Shown: in pieces, positions 1 to 7,933 of the stretch
Numbering within the stretch: position 1 is the stretch's first letter
Layout: each line of letters begins with the position of its first letter
Assembly (NCBI GenBank): GCA_017541035.1
Contig: JAFXZW010000093.1
Span: 1 to 34,640, forward strand
DNA length: 34,640 bases
Reading direction: 5' to 3'
Source of the DNA: Eubacterium sp.
GTDB taxonomy: Bacteria; Bacillota; Clostridia; Lachnospirales; Lachnospiraceae
Notes under the pieces: model-generated
The model's input: only the letters and a program-made list of their open reading frames with translations
Databases searched by the model: none
Told to the model about the DNA's origin: nothing
Made by a program: the position numbers and the translations under genes

Positions 1-145
1 AAGGCCAACTCGCTATATACAAATCGGTATATAAGTAGCCTGAATTAGATCAGGTAGAGGCATCAGGCTAGTGCCATTAAAGGACCGAGGCAGAGAGCTT
101 CGGGAATTTATAAATATCAACCACGAGTTGGTAAATAGCCATGTC
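1..145. other. Non-coding left edge with inverted repeats, possible mobile-element end
   Basis: I see no convincing gene here. Three inverted repeats are visible. TATATAC (14-20) faces GGTATATA (26-33). TAGCCTGA (37-44) faces TCAGGCTA (63-70). A small hairpin near 117-134 is built from TATCAAC and GTTGGTA around CACGA. The last one lies just before the end of the radical SAM gene at 146. A compact set of hairpins abutting the 3' end of a gene resembles the right end of an IS200/IS605-type element, where a TnpB guide RNA can also lie. No transposase is in the window, so this is only a suggestion. A plain intergenic or terminator region is equally possible. Confidence 0.3.
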
Positions 146-1540
146 TTATATCAGCGGCGTTACCGAGGTCCAGCCGGGAAGGGCCTGTTCAAACCGTTCC
201 ACCCAGCCACCCTCAAAGAAGGTGCAGGCTGTAGGATCGTAAGCCAGATAATCACCTTTACTGTGAAGGAAGCCCAGCGCCGGACAGCCACCCACACACC
301 AGGTGTACCATTTGCAGAAAAGACATTTGCTATTGTGGAGTAGACGCTGGTGTACGGTAGCATGAGCGATTTCACAATAACGTCCATCCTGCATCATGGG
401 AAGCAGTCCGTCCTGAAGCACATTCCCCAAAGAAATTCCATATGCATTCTGGGTTCCCTGACACTGCATGCAGGGAAAAAGCTCTCCATCCGCGCCCACA
501 GCCGGCATTCCGTTCATCGTCATACAGATGGGATGCGTGGAACGATAATTTCCGGTATGATAAAGAACGCGGTGAAAGCGATAGGAACGAATTGCCGGCT
601 TCATGGTAATAATCTGCCAGAAGTCCAGTTCGGCTTCACAACCATCCCGGGCATAACAGAATGCCTCATCCAACGCAAATTCAAGATATTCATCCCAGGT
701 AAAAGATGCATCCGGCGCATTTTCAGCCCAGCGCGGAGTCGGTGTCGTACAGATCACCCGGATACGCGGCACACCCATTTCCGAAAGAAATCTGAGAGTC
801 GGACGGATCGATTCCCTGTTTCTGCGATTTGCGTTCACCTGTACCCGTACCGGAACATGCGCATCCACACACAGCCGGATCGCTGCCAGCGTTTCCTGTT
901 CCGCACCCGCATGATTCCGCATCCAGTCGTGAAAACCCAGACCGTCGAAGGATATTTTGATCTCCGGCATGTAACCCAGGGATTGAAAAAGCTCCAGGAC
1001 ACCGGATGTCAGAAGCCGTCCGTTGGTATTCAGTTCATGGACAAACATATCCCGCCTGTACACCGCCTTTACAATATCGGTAAAATGGGAATGAACAAGG
1101 GGTTCCCCCCCTGTAATGAGCACAGCCTGAACGCCGGCAGCAGCCGCATCATCCAGCACCCGTCCATACTGTTCCGGCGTAAGCTCCGAAGAAAGACGCG
1201 CGTTATCGGCAGCATTAAAGCAGTGGAGGCAATTATAGTTACAGCGTCCCGTGATTTCCAGTGAAAGCCAGGGCATGACCCGGCAGGGATAGCTGCGGTG
1301 CCGCTGCCAGGGTGACAGACTTCTCTCTCCTTTTTCACAGGGCTTTATCATTCGTATTTCTTCCAGCCGGGTAAGCTCCGGCGAATTCGGAAGATCCGTC
1401 ATACCGTCACAGCTTAGCGCTATACGAAACTCCTCCGGAGAAAGACGGATCGGCATGTCCATAAACCGGCGTACTGCGGTATACGGTGTCCTTTCCCAGG
1501 ATCTCAATGCCACATCAGGGGCAAGGATATAGTAACCCAT
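146..1540 (-). CDS. Radical SAM/SPASM peptide maturase of the RiPP operon
   Basis: A 464-residue cytosolic enzyme predicted to modify the Cys-rich precursor encoded at 6650-7012. The radical SAM motif is C100-x3-C104-x2-C107, followed by GGEP at 144-147. The C-terminal SPASM region has C339, C357 and C360, then C406-x2-C409-x5-C415-x3-C419 and C439, enough to bind auxiliary Fe-S clusters. Residues 1-85 precede the barrel and could hold a small leader-recognition (RRE/PqqD-like) domain; that is inference. SPASM maturases of known RiPPs form thioether or carbon-carbon crosslinks, but the chemistry here cannot be read from sequence. The ATG follows an AGGAGG that lies inside the 3' end of the upstream ABC gene, and the two genes are 2 nt apart. 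It is the last gene of the operon. It is not assignable to a named maturase subfamily with certainty; Cys-rich-peptide maturases of Clostridia are the nearest idea. Confidence 0.88.
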   Translation of the reverse strand: MGYYILAPDVALRSWERTPYTAVRRFMDMPIRLSPEEFRIALSCDGMTDLPNSPELTRLEEIRMIKPCEKGERSLSPWQRHRSYPCRVMPWLSLEITGRCNYNCLHCFNAADNARLSSELTPEQYGRVLDDAAAAGVQAVLITGGEPLVHSHFTDIVKAVYRRDMFVHELNTNGRLLTSGVLELFQSLGYMPEIKISFDGLGFHDWMRNHAGAEQETLAAIRLCVDAHVPVRVQVNANRRNRESIRPTLRFLSEMGVPRIRVICTTPTPRWAENAPDASFTWDEYLEFALDEAFCYARDGCEAELDFWQIITMKPAIRSYRFHRVLYHTGNYRSTHPICMTMNGMPAVGADGELFPCMQCQGTQNAYGISLGNVLQDGLLPMMQDGRYCEIAHATVHQRLLHNSKCLFCKWYTWCVGGCPALGFLHSKGDYLAYDPTACTFFEGGWVERFEQALPGWTSVTPLI

Positions 1541-1542
1541 TG

Positions 1543-3744
1543 CTAAGCCTCCTGCCTTTTCACCAGCTCATAGAATGCCCCGCGGGCTGCCATCAGCTCT
1601 TCATATTTCCCTTCCTCCACGATCCGTCCGCCCTCCAGCATGCAGATCCGATCACAACTGCGGATCGTAGAGATCCGATGAGCGATCACGATCCTCGTAC
1701 AGCCAAGGGCGTCCAGACTGTCGGTAACGATCTGCTGGGTATCATTATCCAACGCACTTGTCGCTTCATCAAACATGATGATGTCCGGTTTATTTACCAG
1801 CGCCCGCGCGATGGCGATCCGCTGCCTCTGTCCCCCTGAAAAGCCGGTTCCTCCCTCTGGCACGATGGCATGCATGCCCATGGGGATCTTCCGGATATCC
1901 TCGGCGATGCCCGCCGCTTCCGCAGCCCGCCAGGCATCCTCCTCCTTAAGCCAGGGCGCCGAAATGACGATATTGGAGAACACATCTCCCTTAAACAGCT
2001 GCGATTGCTGCAGCACGACCCCGATATGTCTCCGCAGATCATGCATATCGATCTCCGTGACAGCATGGCCATCATAACATATCGAGCCCTTCTGAGGTTG
2101 TTCAAAGCCAAGAAGAAGACGCATGACAGTGGATTTTCCGCACCCGCTGGCGCCCACCAGAGCCAGATACTCTCCCGGCTTTATCGAAAGGGAAAAATGA
2201 TCGATCACCGGTTTTTTGCCGGATTCATATGCAAAGGTGATATCCGTCATTTCAATACGACCTGAGGGTGATCCGATGGAGGGCATTTTTCCATATAGCT
2301 CCGGCTGTGTCTTCATGATCGGATCCGCATTTTCCAGCTGAGGCTTAATGCCGGCAATGGTACCCGCCACACCGCCCAGCTGCTGAAATGCAACCAGAAG
2401 AATTCCGAAAGCGCTGTTAAAAGCCATGTACTGACTGACACTGATACCTGAAGCCACAGAGGAACCATAAATGGCTATGGTGCCGATCAGGGTGATCGCC
2501 AGCGAGATCACGCCGGAAAGGCGCATGATCAAAGGACCGTTATAGGTCAGACGGGCCGATGCGGCATAACGGGAAGCCCATGTGGCATAGGCATGATTTT
2601 CCACTCCGAATAGTCGGATGGTTTTAACGGAACCCAGTACTCCGTTCTCCCATCCGCAGAGATCCCTGATCAGTTTTGTGCTTTTCCGGTTTACCCGAAG
2701 CTGAACCATCGTGAGTGAGACTGTCAGGATCAGATTCGCGGATATGATTATGATCGCTGGAACACCGAGAGATGGTGTAATCGCAAAGATCTGACCGAGA
2801 TACGCAAGCGAAAAAACGGCTGAAAGTGCCGTATCCAGCACAACCTGCTGCAGCATACTCGCCAGAGAACGAAAGCTGCCCATGATCACGGAAAGCTCAC
2901 CGGAGGAATACTTACCGAAAAATGATGCCGGAAGGGACAGCACTCTTGCCATGGTCCCCGCTTCGATACTGCGAGAGAGCCTCGTTCCCACTCCATCCAT
3001 CACCAGCGATTTTGCCGCCCCGATCAGTGCCTGCGCCACGGCAACGCCGATCAGCAGTGCAAGTGCATTCGGAAGAATGGATGCTTCACCGGAAGCCAGT
3101 ACCGGACCGAACAGCATGGCGTTGGCTGCCGGAACCAGCATTCCAAGGCCTGTTGAGAAAACCATTGCGCAAATGATCAGGATAATATCCTTCAGCTCCA
3201 GACTGCGCGCCATATAAAACAAAATGTCACGTAAATGAAGGCTCCGCGCCGGAAAAGCTCTGTAAAAACAGAATCCTTCCTCACCGAAACGAGACACATT
3301 TTTCCTGCCGACACGATTCTTTTTCCCGGTCTTCGGGTCAATCCATGCATATCCCAGACCATGGGGAACCAACGATACAGGCTCTTTTCCGTCCAGAACC
3401 GCCACCATGACACCGACCGCGTCCCTGTACCAGAGCCCTTCCAGTGAAACACGGCGGCACTGGATGCCGGAAGTACGAAGAGCATCCTGCAGCATGCGGT
3501 CTGTCTGATCCAGCGTATCTTCTCCATCTTCCGGGAATGCCTTCTCTTCGTTTTTTCTGATGGGCTTTACTCCCATACGGGAAAGGACCACATCAGAGAC
3601 ATCCCGGGTTTCCCGCGCCTCATCCGACTCACTGGTAATCGCCTGTGCAAGCAGCTTTACAGCTTCATCCAGCGTGCGCTCCTGGGATTCCAGGGCAGCT
3701 TCCCGATCCTTATGAAATTCTTCATACGGGTTTTTTCCGTTCAC
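1543..3744 (-). CDS. NHLM-type ABC transporter, ATP-binding/permease protein without peptidase
   Basis: A 733-residue ABC half-transporter of the NHLM bacteriocin-export type (second ABC subunit). About 170 N-terminal residues form a soluble domain with no C39 catalytic Cys. An exporter membrane domain follows at roughly 185-460. The nucleotide-binding domain has Walker A GASGCGKST (531-539), signature FSGGQRQR (635-642), Walker B IIMFDEAT (655-662) and H-loop His689. The start is GTG at 3744, with AGGAGG six bases upstream. The gene lies 10 nt after the peptidase-bearing ABC gene, so the two products probably form a heterodimer in the membrane. In NHLM systems this subunit regularly accompanies the peptidase ABC protein and a membrane-fusion protein, as here. 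The family assignment rests on domain layout and neighbours. Confidence 0.86.
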   Translation of the reverse strand: MNGKNPYEEFHKDREAALESQERTLDEAVKLLAQAITSESDEARETRDVSDVVLSRMGVKPIRKNEEKAFPEDGEDTLDQTDRMLQDALRTSGIQCRRVSLEGLWYRDAVGVMVAVLDGKEPVSLVPHGLGYAWIDPKTGKKNRVGRKNVSRFGEEGFCFYRAFPARSLHLRDILFYMARSLELKDIILIICAMVFSTGLGMLVPAANAMLFGPVLASGEASILPNALALLIGVAVAQALIGAAKSLVMDGVGTRLSRSIEAGTMARVLSLPASFFGKYSSGELSVIMGSFRSLASMLQQVVLDTALSAVFSLAYLGQIFAITPSLGVPAIIIISANLILTVSLTMVQLRVNRKSTKLIRDLCGWENGVLGSVKTIRLFGVENHAYATWASRYAASARLTYNGPLIMRLSGVISLAITLIGTIAIYGSSVASGISVSQYMAFNSAFGILLVAFQQLGGVAGTIAGIKPQLENADPIMKTQPELYGKMPSIGSPSGRIEMTDITFAYESGKKPVIDHFSLSIKPGEYLALVGASGCGKSTVMRLLLGFEQPQKGSICYDGHAVTEIDMHDLRRHIGVVLQQSQLFKGDVFSNIVISAPWLKEEDAWRAAEAAGIAEDIRKIPMGMHAIVPEGGTGFSGGQRQRIAIARALVNKPDIIMFDEATSALDNDTQQIVTDSLDALGCTRIVIAHRISTIRSCDRICMLEGGRIVEEGKYEELMAARGAFYELVKRQEA

Positions 3745-3754
3745 TGTCTGCCTC

Positions 3755-5935
3755 CTATCCCCTTGCCACCAGTCCTGCGTAGGATCCGCCCTGAGCCATC
3801 AATTCCTCGTGTGTACCCCGCTCAATGATCCTGCCATGCTCCAGCAGGATGATCTCATCACAGTCACGGATCGTGGACAGCCGATGCGCAATGACAAGCA
3901 AGGTCCCGCCCCTTTTTCTGATGGCGTCCATGACTGCCTTCTCGGTACGGGCATCCAACGCACTGGTTGCTTCATCCAGGATCATTACACGCGGATTTCT
4001 GACAAGTGCCCGGGCGATCTCCACCCGCTGCCGCTGCCCACCGGAAAGGTTGCGGCCGCCTTCCGAAACAACAAAACCGTATCCGCCGTCCATGGCTATT
4101 ATATCCTCATGGATACAGGCATCCTGTGCGGCACGGATCACATCGGAATCAGAGAAGGAGCTGTCCCAGAGACGGATGTTGTTCATCAGGGAATCATTCA
4201 TGATAACAGGATCCTGACATACCATGGTTACGTTGGAGCAAAAATCAAAACGATTAACATGAGAGACCGGCACGCCATCCAGAAGAATCTCTCCTTCCCA
4301 AGGTTGATACAAGCCCGCCATAAGCGCTGCCACGGTGGATTTTCCTGATCCGGACCCGCCTACCAGTGCAACCGATCTTCCTGCCGGAACCTGAAAGGAA
4401 ATATCCCTGATAACCGGTTCCTCCTTCAGTGTATAACCAAAAGACACCTTCCGGAATTCCAGTTCACCCCGGATACCCTCCATGGCTTCATAATGATCGG
4501 CATCATAGATCACGTCATTTTCGGCATTCATGACATCATTGATCCGTTCCATATCCGTGCGTATCTCCGCAAGCGTCTGCAGAGAGCCGATCACCTCACT
4601 GACCGGCCCGTAAAACTGGGAGAAATAGCCCTGAAAGGCAAGAAGCATTCCGCTGGTGAAATGTCCCTCTATGATCAGCAGGATTCCCACTACGAGAACG
4701 ACAGCGTTGGCAGATGCTGATACGATCTGCGGTACGATACCGATGGAGGCGCCCAGCTTCGCCATACGGACCTGCTGTGCATTCGCCTGCGCCTGATAAG
4801 CTGCCCAGGTCCGGAAAAACCCATTTTCCGCTCCCGATGCCTTAAGTGTTTCAATGGTCTGAATCCCGGCCATCGTGGCTGTCGACAGATTTGCCTCATC
4901 CCTTGTCTGGGCACGGGTGATATTGATCCTTTTTGCCGCGGCGATCCTGGCCACGAAAATGTTCACCGTGATCGCTGCCACGCCAACAAGCGCCAGTACC
5001 GGAGAGTATGCGATCATGATGACCAGATAGATCACCAGCATCAGCAGATTCACCGGGATCGGCGCAAGGATTGAGACTAGATTCTGGGACATATTTGCCG
5101 TTGTGGAAAGGCGCGAGGCGATATCACTCACGGAGCGCTGCGCATAGAAATCGATGGGAAGATGAAGTGCCTTCCACATGTAACCGGAGGCGGAGGTAAC
5201 ATCAAATTTACCCTTTAACCTGAGCAGATATACGGAATTCAACGCAGAGGAAATGAGCTGAACGGCACTCACGCCGATCAGCACGAGAATAAACGGCACC
5301 AGCCAGGCCATATTCCGCTGCTCCAGAAGCCTGGTGACAAAAACCTGCGAAAGTACCGGATTCATAAGACCCACTATGGCCGTAACTAAAGCGGTAAGTG
5401 ATGTAAAGATGATAGCTGCCTTCGCCCCCCGGAGGTACGAACGCACAAAAGGAAGAATGGAGGTTCTCTCCCCTTCCGGTTTAAAATTCTCTCCCGGTGT
5501 CAGGCAGATACAGATGCCTGAGAACGCCCGATCGAAGGTCTCCCAGCTGCAGGTATATTCTCCCTGTGCCGGATCATTGATCAGAACCTTGTTGCCGCGA
5601 AATCCCCGCACCACAACAAAATGGACACTGTTCCAGTGAATAATGCAGGGAAATGTGGCCTTTTCGCGCAGACGCTCCGGCTCAAAACGATATGGCTGTA
5701 CATCAAAACCATAGCTGACCGCAGCGCGTGCAACATTTCCGGCCTTTGCGCCGTCCTTCCCCACACCGCAGTCACGGCGCACGGTTTCCAGCGTCAGCCA
5801 TTTTCCGTAATAGGCGCAGATCATGGCCAGACAGGCAGCTCCGCACTCCATTGCTTCCATCTGCATGATCTGCGGAACCTTATCAGCGCACACGCCCTCT
5901 TTTCGTATTTTATCCTTCCCCTTCGTCCCTGCCAT
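3755..5935 (-). CDS. NHLM-type peptidase-containing ABC exporter (C39 leader peptidase)
   Basis: A 726-residue export protein that should cut the leader after a double glycine and move the core peptide across the membrane. Residues 20-140 are a C39 peptidase domain: Gln25 (oxyanion), catalytic Cys31 in ECG, His105 in VHFVVV and Asp121 in NDPAQG. Several membrane helices follow (about 165-440). The nucleotide-binding domain has Walker A GGSGSGKST (526-534), LSGGQRQR (630-637), Walker B VMILDEAT (650-657) and H-loop His684. All catalytic residues are present, so it is expected to be active. The ATG is 3 nt from the stop of the membrane-fusion gene, with GGAG just upstream. The likely substrate is the VAGG-terminated leader encoded at 6650-7012. 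Confidence 0.92.
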   Translation of the reverse strand: MAGTKGKDKIRKEGVCADKVPQIMQMEAMECGAACLAMICAYYGKWLTLETVRRDCGVGKDGAKAGNVARAAVSYGFDVQPYRFEPERLREKATFPCIIHWNSVHFVVVRGFRGNKVLINDPAQGEYTCSWETFDRAFSGICICLTPGENFKPEGERTSILPFVRSYLRGAKAAIIFTSLTALVTAIVGLMNPVLSQVFVTRLLEQRNMAWLVPFILVLIGVSAVQLISSALNSVYLLRLKGKFDVTSASGYMWKALHLPIDFYAQRSVSDIASRLSTTANMSQNLVSILAPIPVNLLMLVIYLVIMIAYSPVLALVGVAAITVNIFVARIAAAKRINITRAQTRDEANLSTATMAGIQTIETLKASGAENGFFRTWAAYQAQANAQQVRMAKLGASIGIVPQIVSASANAVVLVVGILLIIEGHFTSGMLLAFQGYFSQFYGPVSEVIGSLQTLAEIRTDMERINDVMNAENDVIYDADHYEAMEGIRGELEFRKVSFGYTLKEEPVIRDISFQVPAGRSVALVGGSGSGKSTVAALMAGLYQPWEGEILLDGVPVSHVNRFDFCSNVTMVCQDPVIMNDSLMNNIRLWDSSFSDSDVIRAAQDACIHEDIIAMDGGYGFVVSEGGRNLSGGQRQRVEIARALVRNPRVMILDEATSALDARTEKAVMDAIRKRGGTLLVIAHRLSTIRDCDEIILLEHGRIIERGTHEELMAQGGSYAGLVARG

Positions 5936-5938
5936 GAC

Positions 5939-6424
5939 CTACTCCAATCCCAGCAGCAGACGAATGGGACGGTGCCGCGCCGTGATCACCCAGGCACTGT
6001 ATACACCCTGTGCCGCGCCGGATTCCATTTCCAGCTTCACTCCCCAGGTATCCGAACCAAAGGCCTCAGCCGCTTCTTCTCCGCAGAGCTCACGTACCGT
6101 ATCAAGCGATACCGGTACATCTCCGATGGCGGTTACCGTTCCCTGCTCCTGTTCATCCCTGCGGGTCAGTTCGATGGTATCCCCCACCTTGACCTCGGAA
6201 GCACGGGACAACGGAATATATGCCTCCGCTGTATTTCCCCGGATCAGAACACCGGCCGGTACCTTCTGTGTGATCGTTCCTGCAAAAAACCATATGATAA
6301 ATGCAGTCAGAAGCACAACAATCGTACCGAGAAGCAACCAGACCCCCGGCTTGGACACTTTGATATAGGTTCCCAGCTGATCAGGGGTAAGCCCCTGTCG
6401 GCTCTTTTCACGAAGCTTGACCAT
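5939..6424 (-). CDS. Minimal HlyD-like membrane-fusion protein of the NHLM exporter
   Basis: A short accessory subunit for the adjacent ABC exporter, 161 residues from the ATG at 6424. A cytoplasmic N-terminus with the segment GLTPDQLGTYIKVSKPGVW leads into one membrane helix (about 32-52). A roughly 100-residue extracellular part follows, resembling a lipoyl/beta-barrel pair (IPLSRASEVKVGDTIEL). The long coiled-coil hairpin usual in HlyD proteins is absent. The start at 6424 is preferred because GGGAGG lies six bases upstream. The frame stays open to a TTG at 6556 and on to a stop at 6575-6577, but no good ribosome site supports a start there. The stop is 3 nt from the next gene, so translation is probably coupled. 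Confidence 0.78.
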   Translation of the reverse strand: MVKLREKSRQGLTPDQLGTYIKVSKPGVWLLLGTIVVLLTAFIIWFFAGTITQKVPAGVLIRGNTAEAYIPLSRASEVKVGDTIELTRRDEQEQGTVTAIGDVPVSLDTVRELCGEEAAEAFGSDTWGVKLEMESGAAQGVYSAWVITARHRPIRLLLGLE

Positions 6425-6575
6425 TCCGACCCTCCCGGATCCTCTGCGCGAACTGCCGGCCTGCTGTGGCAAAGATTTCTGTACGACCTGCATTTCCTTA
6501 TCATCCGTACAGGTGAAATATTTGGAGAAAACAGCCGGGGCAGTAACTACGTTCAACTGCTTCAGGTTCTTATAC

Positions 6576-6635
6576 TATGATGCTGGGGTCAAAAGGTATT
6601 TTGCCCCCAGCTGATGATTCGCAGCACGCACGCTA
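6576..6635 (+). repeat. Truncated copy (A) of the dispersed hairpin repeat
   Basis: It begins TATGATGCTGGGGTC, like the copies at 30791 and 33761. It follows them through GGGGTCAAAAGG, the block GATGATTCGCAGCACGCA and a few bases more, then diverges at about 6635. The right half, including the far terminal inverted repeat, is missing. It lies between the precursor gene and the membrane-fusion gene, inside the RiPP operon. This is either a decayed insertion or a half element kept for its hairpin. Confidence 0.8.
6583..6610 (-). promoter_or_regulatory. Strong intergenic hairpin within the RiPP operon
   Basis: On the transcribed strand, CTGGGG and CAAAA pair with TTTTG and CCCCAG around a TACC loop, with one internal mismatch (about 11 bp). 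No U-run follows, so it is not a textbook terminator. By position it could limit read-through or protect the 3' end of the precursor message, giving more precursor than exporter. That role is inferred. Confidence 0.5.
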
Positions 6636-6649
6636 TGGGTATCCGTAAA

Positions 6650-7012
6650 TCAGAGATAATACCCTCCGCCCTGATTTCTGTACACATAACTGTAGTTACG
6701 TTCACAGGCATAGCAGTACATGGAATACACCGTATTTCCCGTTTTCGTTTCGCTGCCCAGACAACGGGTTTGCGTACTTCCGCAGTACTTGCACTTTTCA
6801 TGCTTTTCCGTACAGCCTCCTGCCACGTCATCCAGGTCGTCAATTGAAAGCTTCTCGGACGGATGCAGGCGGGAAAAAGCTTCCTTTGCAGATTCCTCCG
6901 TCATTTCCACCCCTGCTTCCTCAGCCAGCTTCAGGAGCTCCTCCGCGCTGGCTGCTGCCTTTGCCTTTTCCATCATTTCGTCCGTTACGCCGTTCATAAA
7001 TCCGTCTTTCAT
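6650..7012 (-). CDS. RiPP precursor peptide: double-glycine leader plus six-Cys core
   Basis: A 120-residue peptide expected to be modified by the radical SAM enzyme and exported. The acidic helical leader (1-66) includes EELLKLAEEAGVEMTEE and ends LSIDDLDDVAGG, typical of Nif11/NHLP-type leaders cut by C39 peptidases after GG66. The predicted core (67-120) has Cys at 67, 74, 77, 84, 100 and 103. The pairs C74-K-Y-C77-G and C100-Y-A-C103 look like two zinc-ribbon knuckles, and the tail is rich in Tyr and Gly. The ATG has a strong AAAGGAGG nine bases upstream, consistent with high expression. It is the first gene of the operon. Function of the product is unknown; antimicrobial or signalling roles are possible. 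An unmodified exported zinc-ribbon protein is the main alternative. Confidence 0.85.
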   Translation of the reverse strand: MKDGFMNGVTDEMMEKAKAAASAEELLKLAEEAGVEMTEESAKEAFSRLHPSEKLSIDDLDDVAGGCTEKHEKCKYCGSTQTRCLGSETKTGNTVYSMYCYACERNYSYVYRNQGGGYYL

Positions 7013-7087
7013 TGCTTTTTTCCTCCTTTGCTCTTTTTCTTTATCCTCCGTAATGATTCATGGAATCTTCCGTTCGTTTTCAAAATA

Positions 7088-7096
7088 AGTATATCA
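7088..7096 (-). promoter_or_regulatory. Candidate extended -10 promoter of the RiPP operon
   Basis: The transcribed strand reads TGATATACT, an extended -10 (TGnTATAnT-like), about 75 bases before the precursor ATG. No recognisable -35 lies 17 bp upstream, which would fit activator-dependent transcription. Read-through from the amino-acid importer is also possible, because I see no clear terminator at 7097-7160. Confidence 0.35.
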
Positions 7097-7159
7097 GGAA
7101 CTCTTCTTCTATCTCCGGAAAAGGGAAATGTGTACCCGATACTCCGATGAAGAGAAAAG

Positions 7160-7933
7160 CTATCTCAGCATCCGGCTGAGAAATTCCTTCAGGCGCTGGT
7201 TCTTTGGATTGCTGAAGAGCTCATCAGGCGGAGCATCCTCCTGAATCTGTCCTTCGTTAATAAAAAGGACACGTGTGGAAACGCCCATGGCAAAGCCCAT
7301 TTCATGAGTAACGACCACCATGGTCATACCCGCAGCGGCCAGGTCCTTCATGATCGACAGCACCTCTCCGACCATCTCCGGATCCAGAGCGGAGGTGGGT
7401 TCGTCAAAAAGCATGACGTCCGGCTTCATGGCAAGAGACCGGGCTATTGCCACACGCTGCTGCTGTCCTCCGGATAGCTGGGACGGATAATTATCCTGCT
7501 TGTCAGCCAGTCCGACCCGCTCCAGAAGACGCTCTGCCTCCTTCCTGGCATCTGCGGCATTCATAACCCCCAGCTTCACAGGTGCCAGCATGATATTATC
7601 GATCACCGTCATATTCCTGAAGAGATTGAACTGCTGGAATACCATACCGATCCGTTCCCTTATCCGGTTCTGTTCCTTTTCGTTCTTTCCGATCAGTTCC
7701 TCTCCCTCGAAAATGATGCTGCCGCTGTCCGGTACCTCCAACAGGTTCAGAGAACGGATAAATGTAGATTTCCCGCAGCCGGAGGGCCCTATGATGGAAA
7801 TCACCTCTCCCTTATGGATATCCAGATCTATTCCTTTCAGCACTTCATTCTGATCAAAGGACTTCCGGAGGCCACGCACCGCAAGAAGCACCTCAGCGTC
7901 TGCCTTTTTTTCCGTGTTCTTCTTATCGCTCAT
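7160..7933 (-). CDS. Polar amino-acid ABC importer, ATP-binding protein (GlnQ type)
   Basis: A 257-residue cytosolic ATPase powering uptake by the fused binding/permease protein encoded just upstream. It has Walker [10 protein letters not shown] (49-57), Q-loop VFQQFNLF (98-105), signature LSGGQQQR (153-160), Walker B VMLFDEPT (173-180) and a downstream H-loop His in VVVTHEMGF. Length and motifs match the GlnQ/ArtP/HisP group, where the QFNLF motif is common. The start overlaps the end of the permease gene by 11 nt, so the two are co-translated. The amino acid carried (Gln, Arg, Cys or other) cannot be told. It lies about 150 bp upstream of the RiPP precursor on the same strand. Confidence 0.93.
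   Translation of the reverse strand: MSDKKNTEKKADAEVLLAVRGLRKSFDQNEVLKGIDLDIHKGEVISIIGPSGCGKSTFIRSLNLLEVPDSGSIIFEGEELIGKNEKEQNRIRERIGMVFQQFNLFRNMTVIDNIMLAPVKLGVMNAADARKEAERLLERVGLADKQDNYPSQLSGGQQQRVAIARSLAMKPDVMLFDEPTSALDPEMVGEVLSIMKDLAAAGMTMVVVTHEMGFAMGVSTRVLFINEGQIQEDAPPDELFSNPKNQRLKEFLSRMLR

Noticed and set aside
71-343. 90-codon plus-strand frame at the left edge
   Set aside because: Most of it overlaps the radical SAM gene in antisense, and nothing in the peptide is recognisable.
350-1264. 304-codon plus-strand frame opposite the radical SAM gene
   Set aside because: Its translation is rich in His, Arg and Thr with no motif, and the minus-strand gene has the CxxxCxxC and SPASM cysteines.
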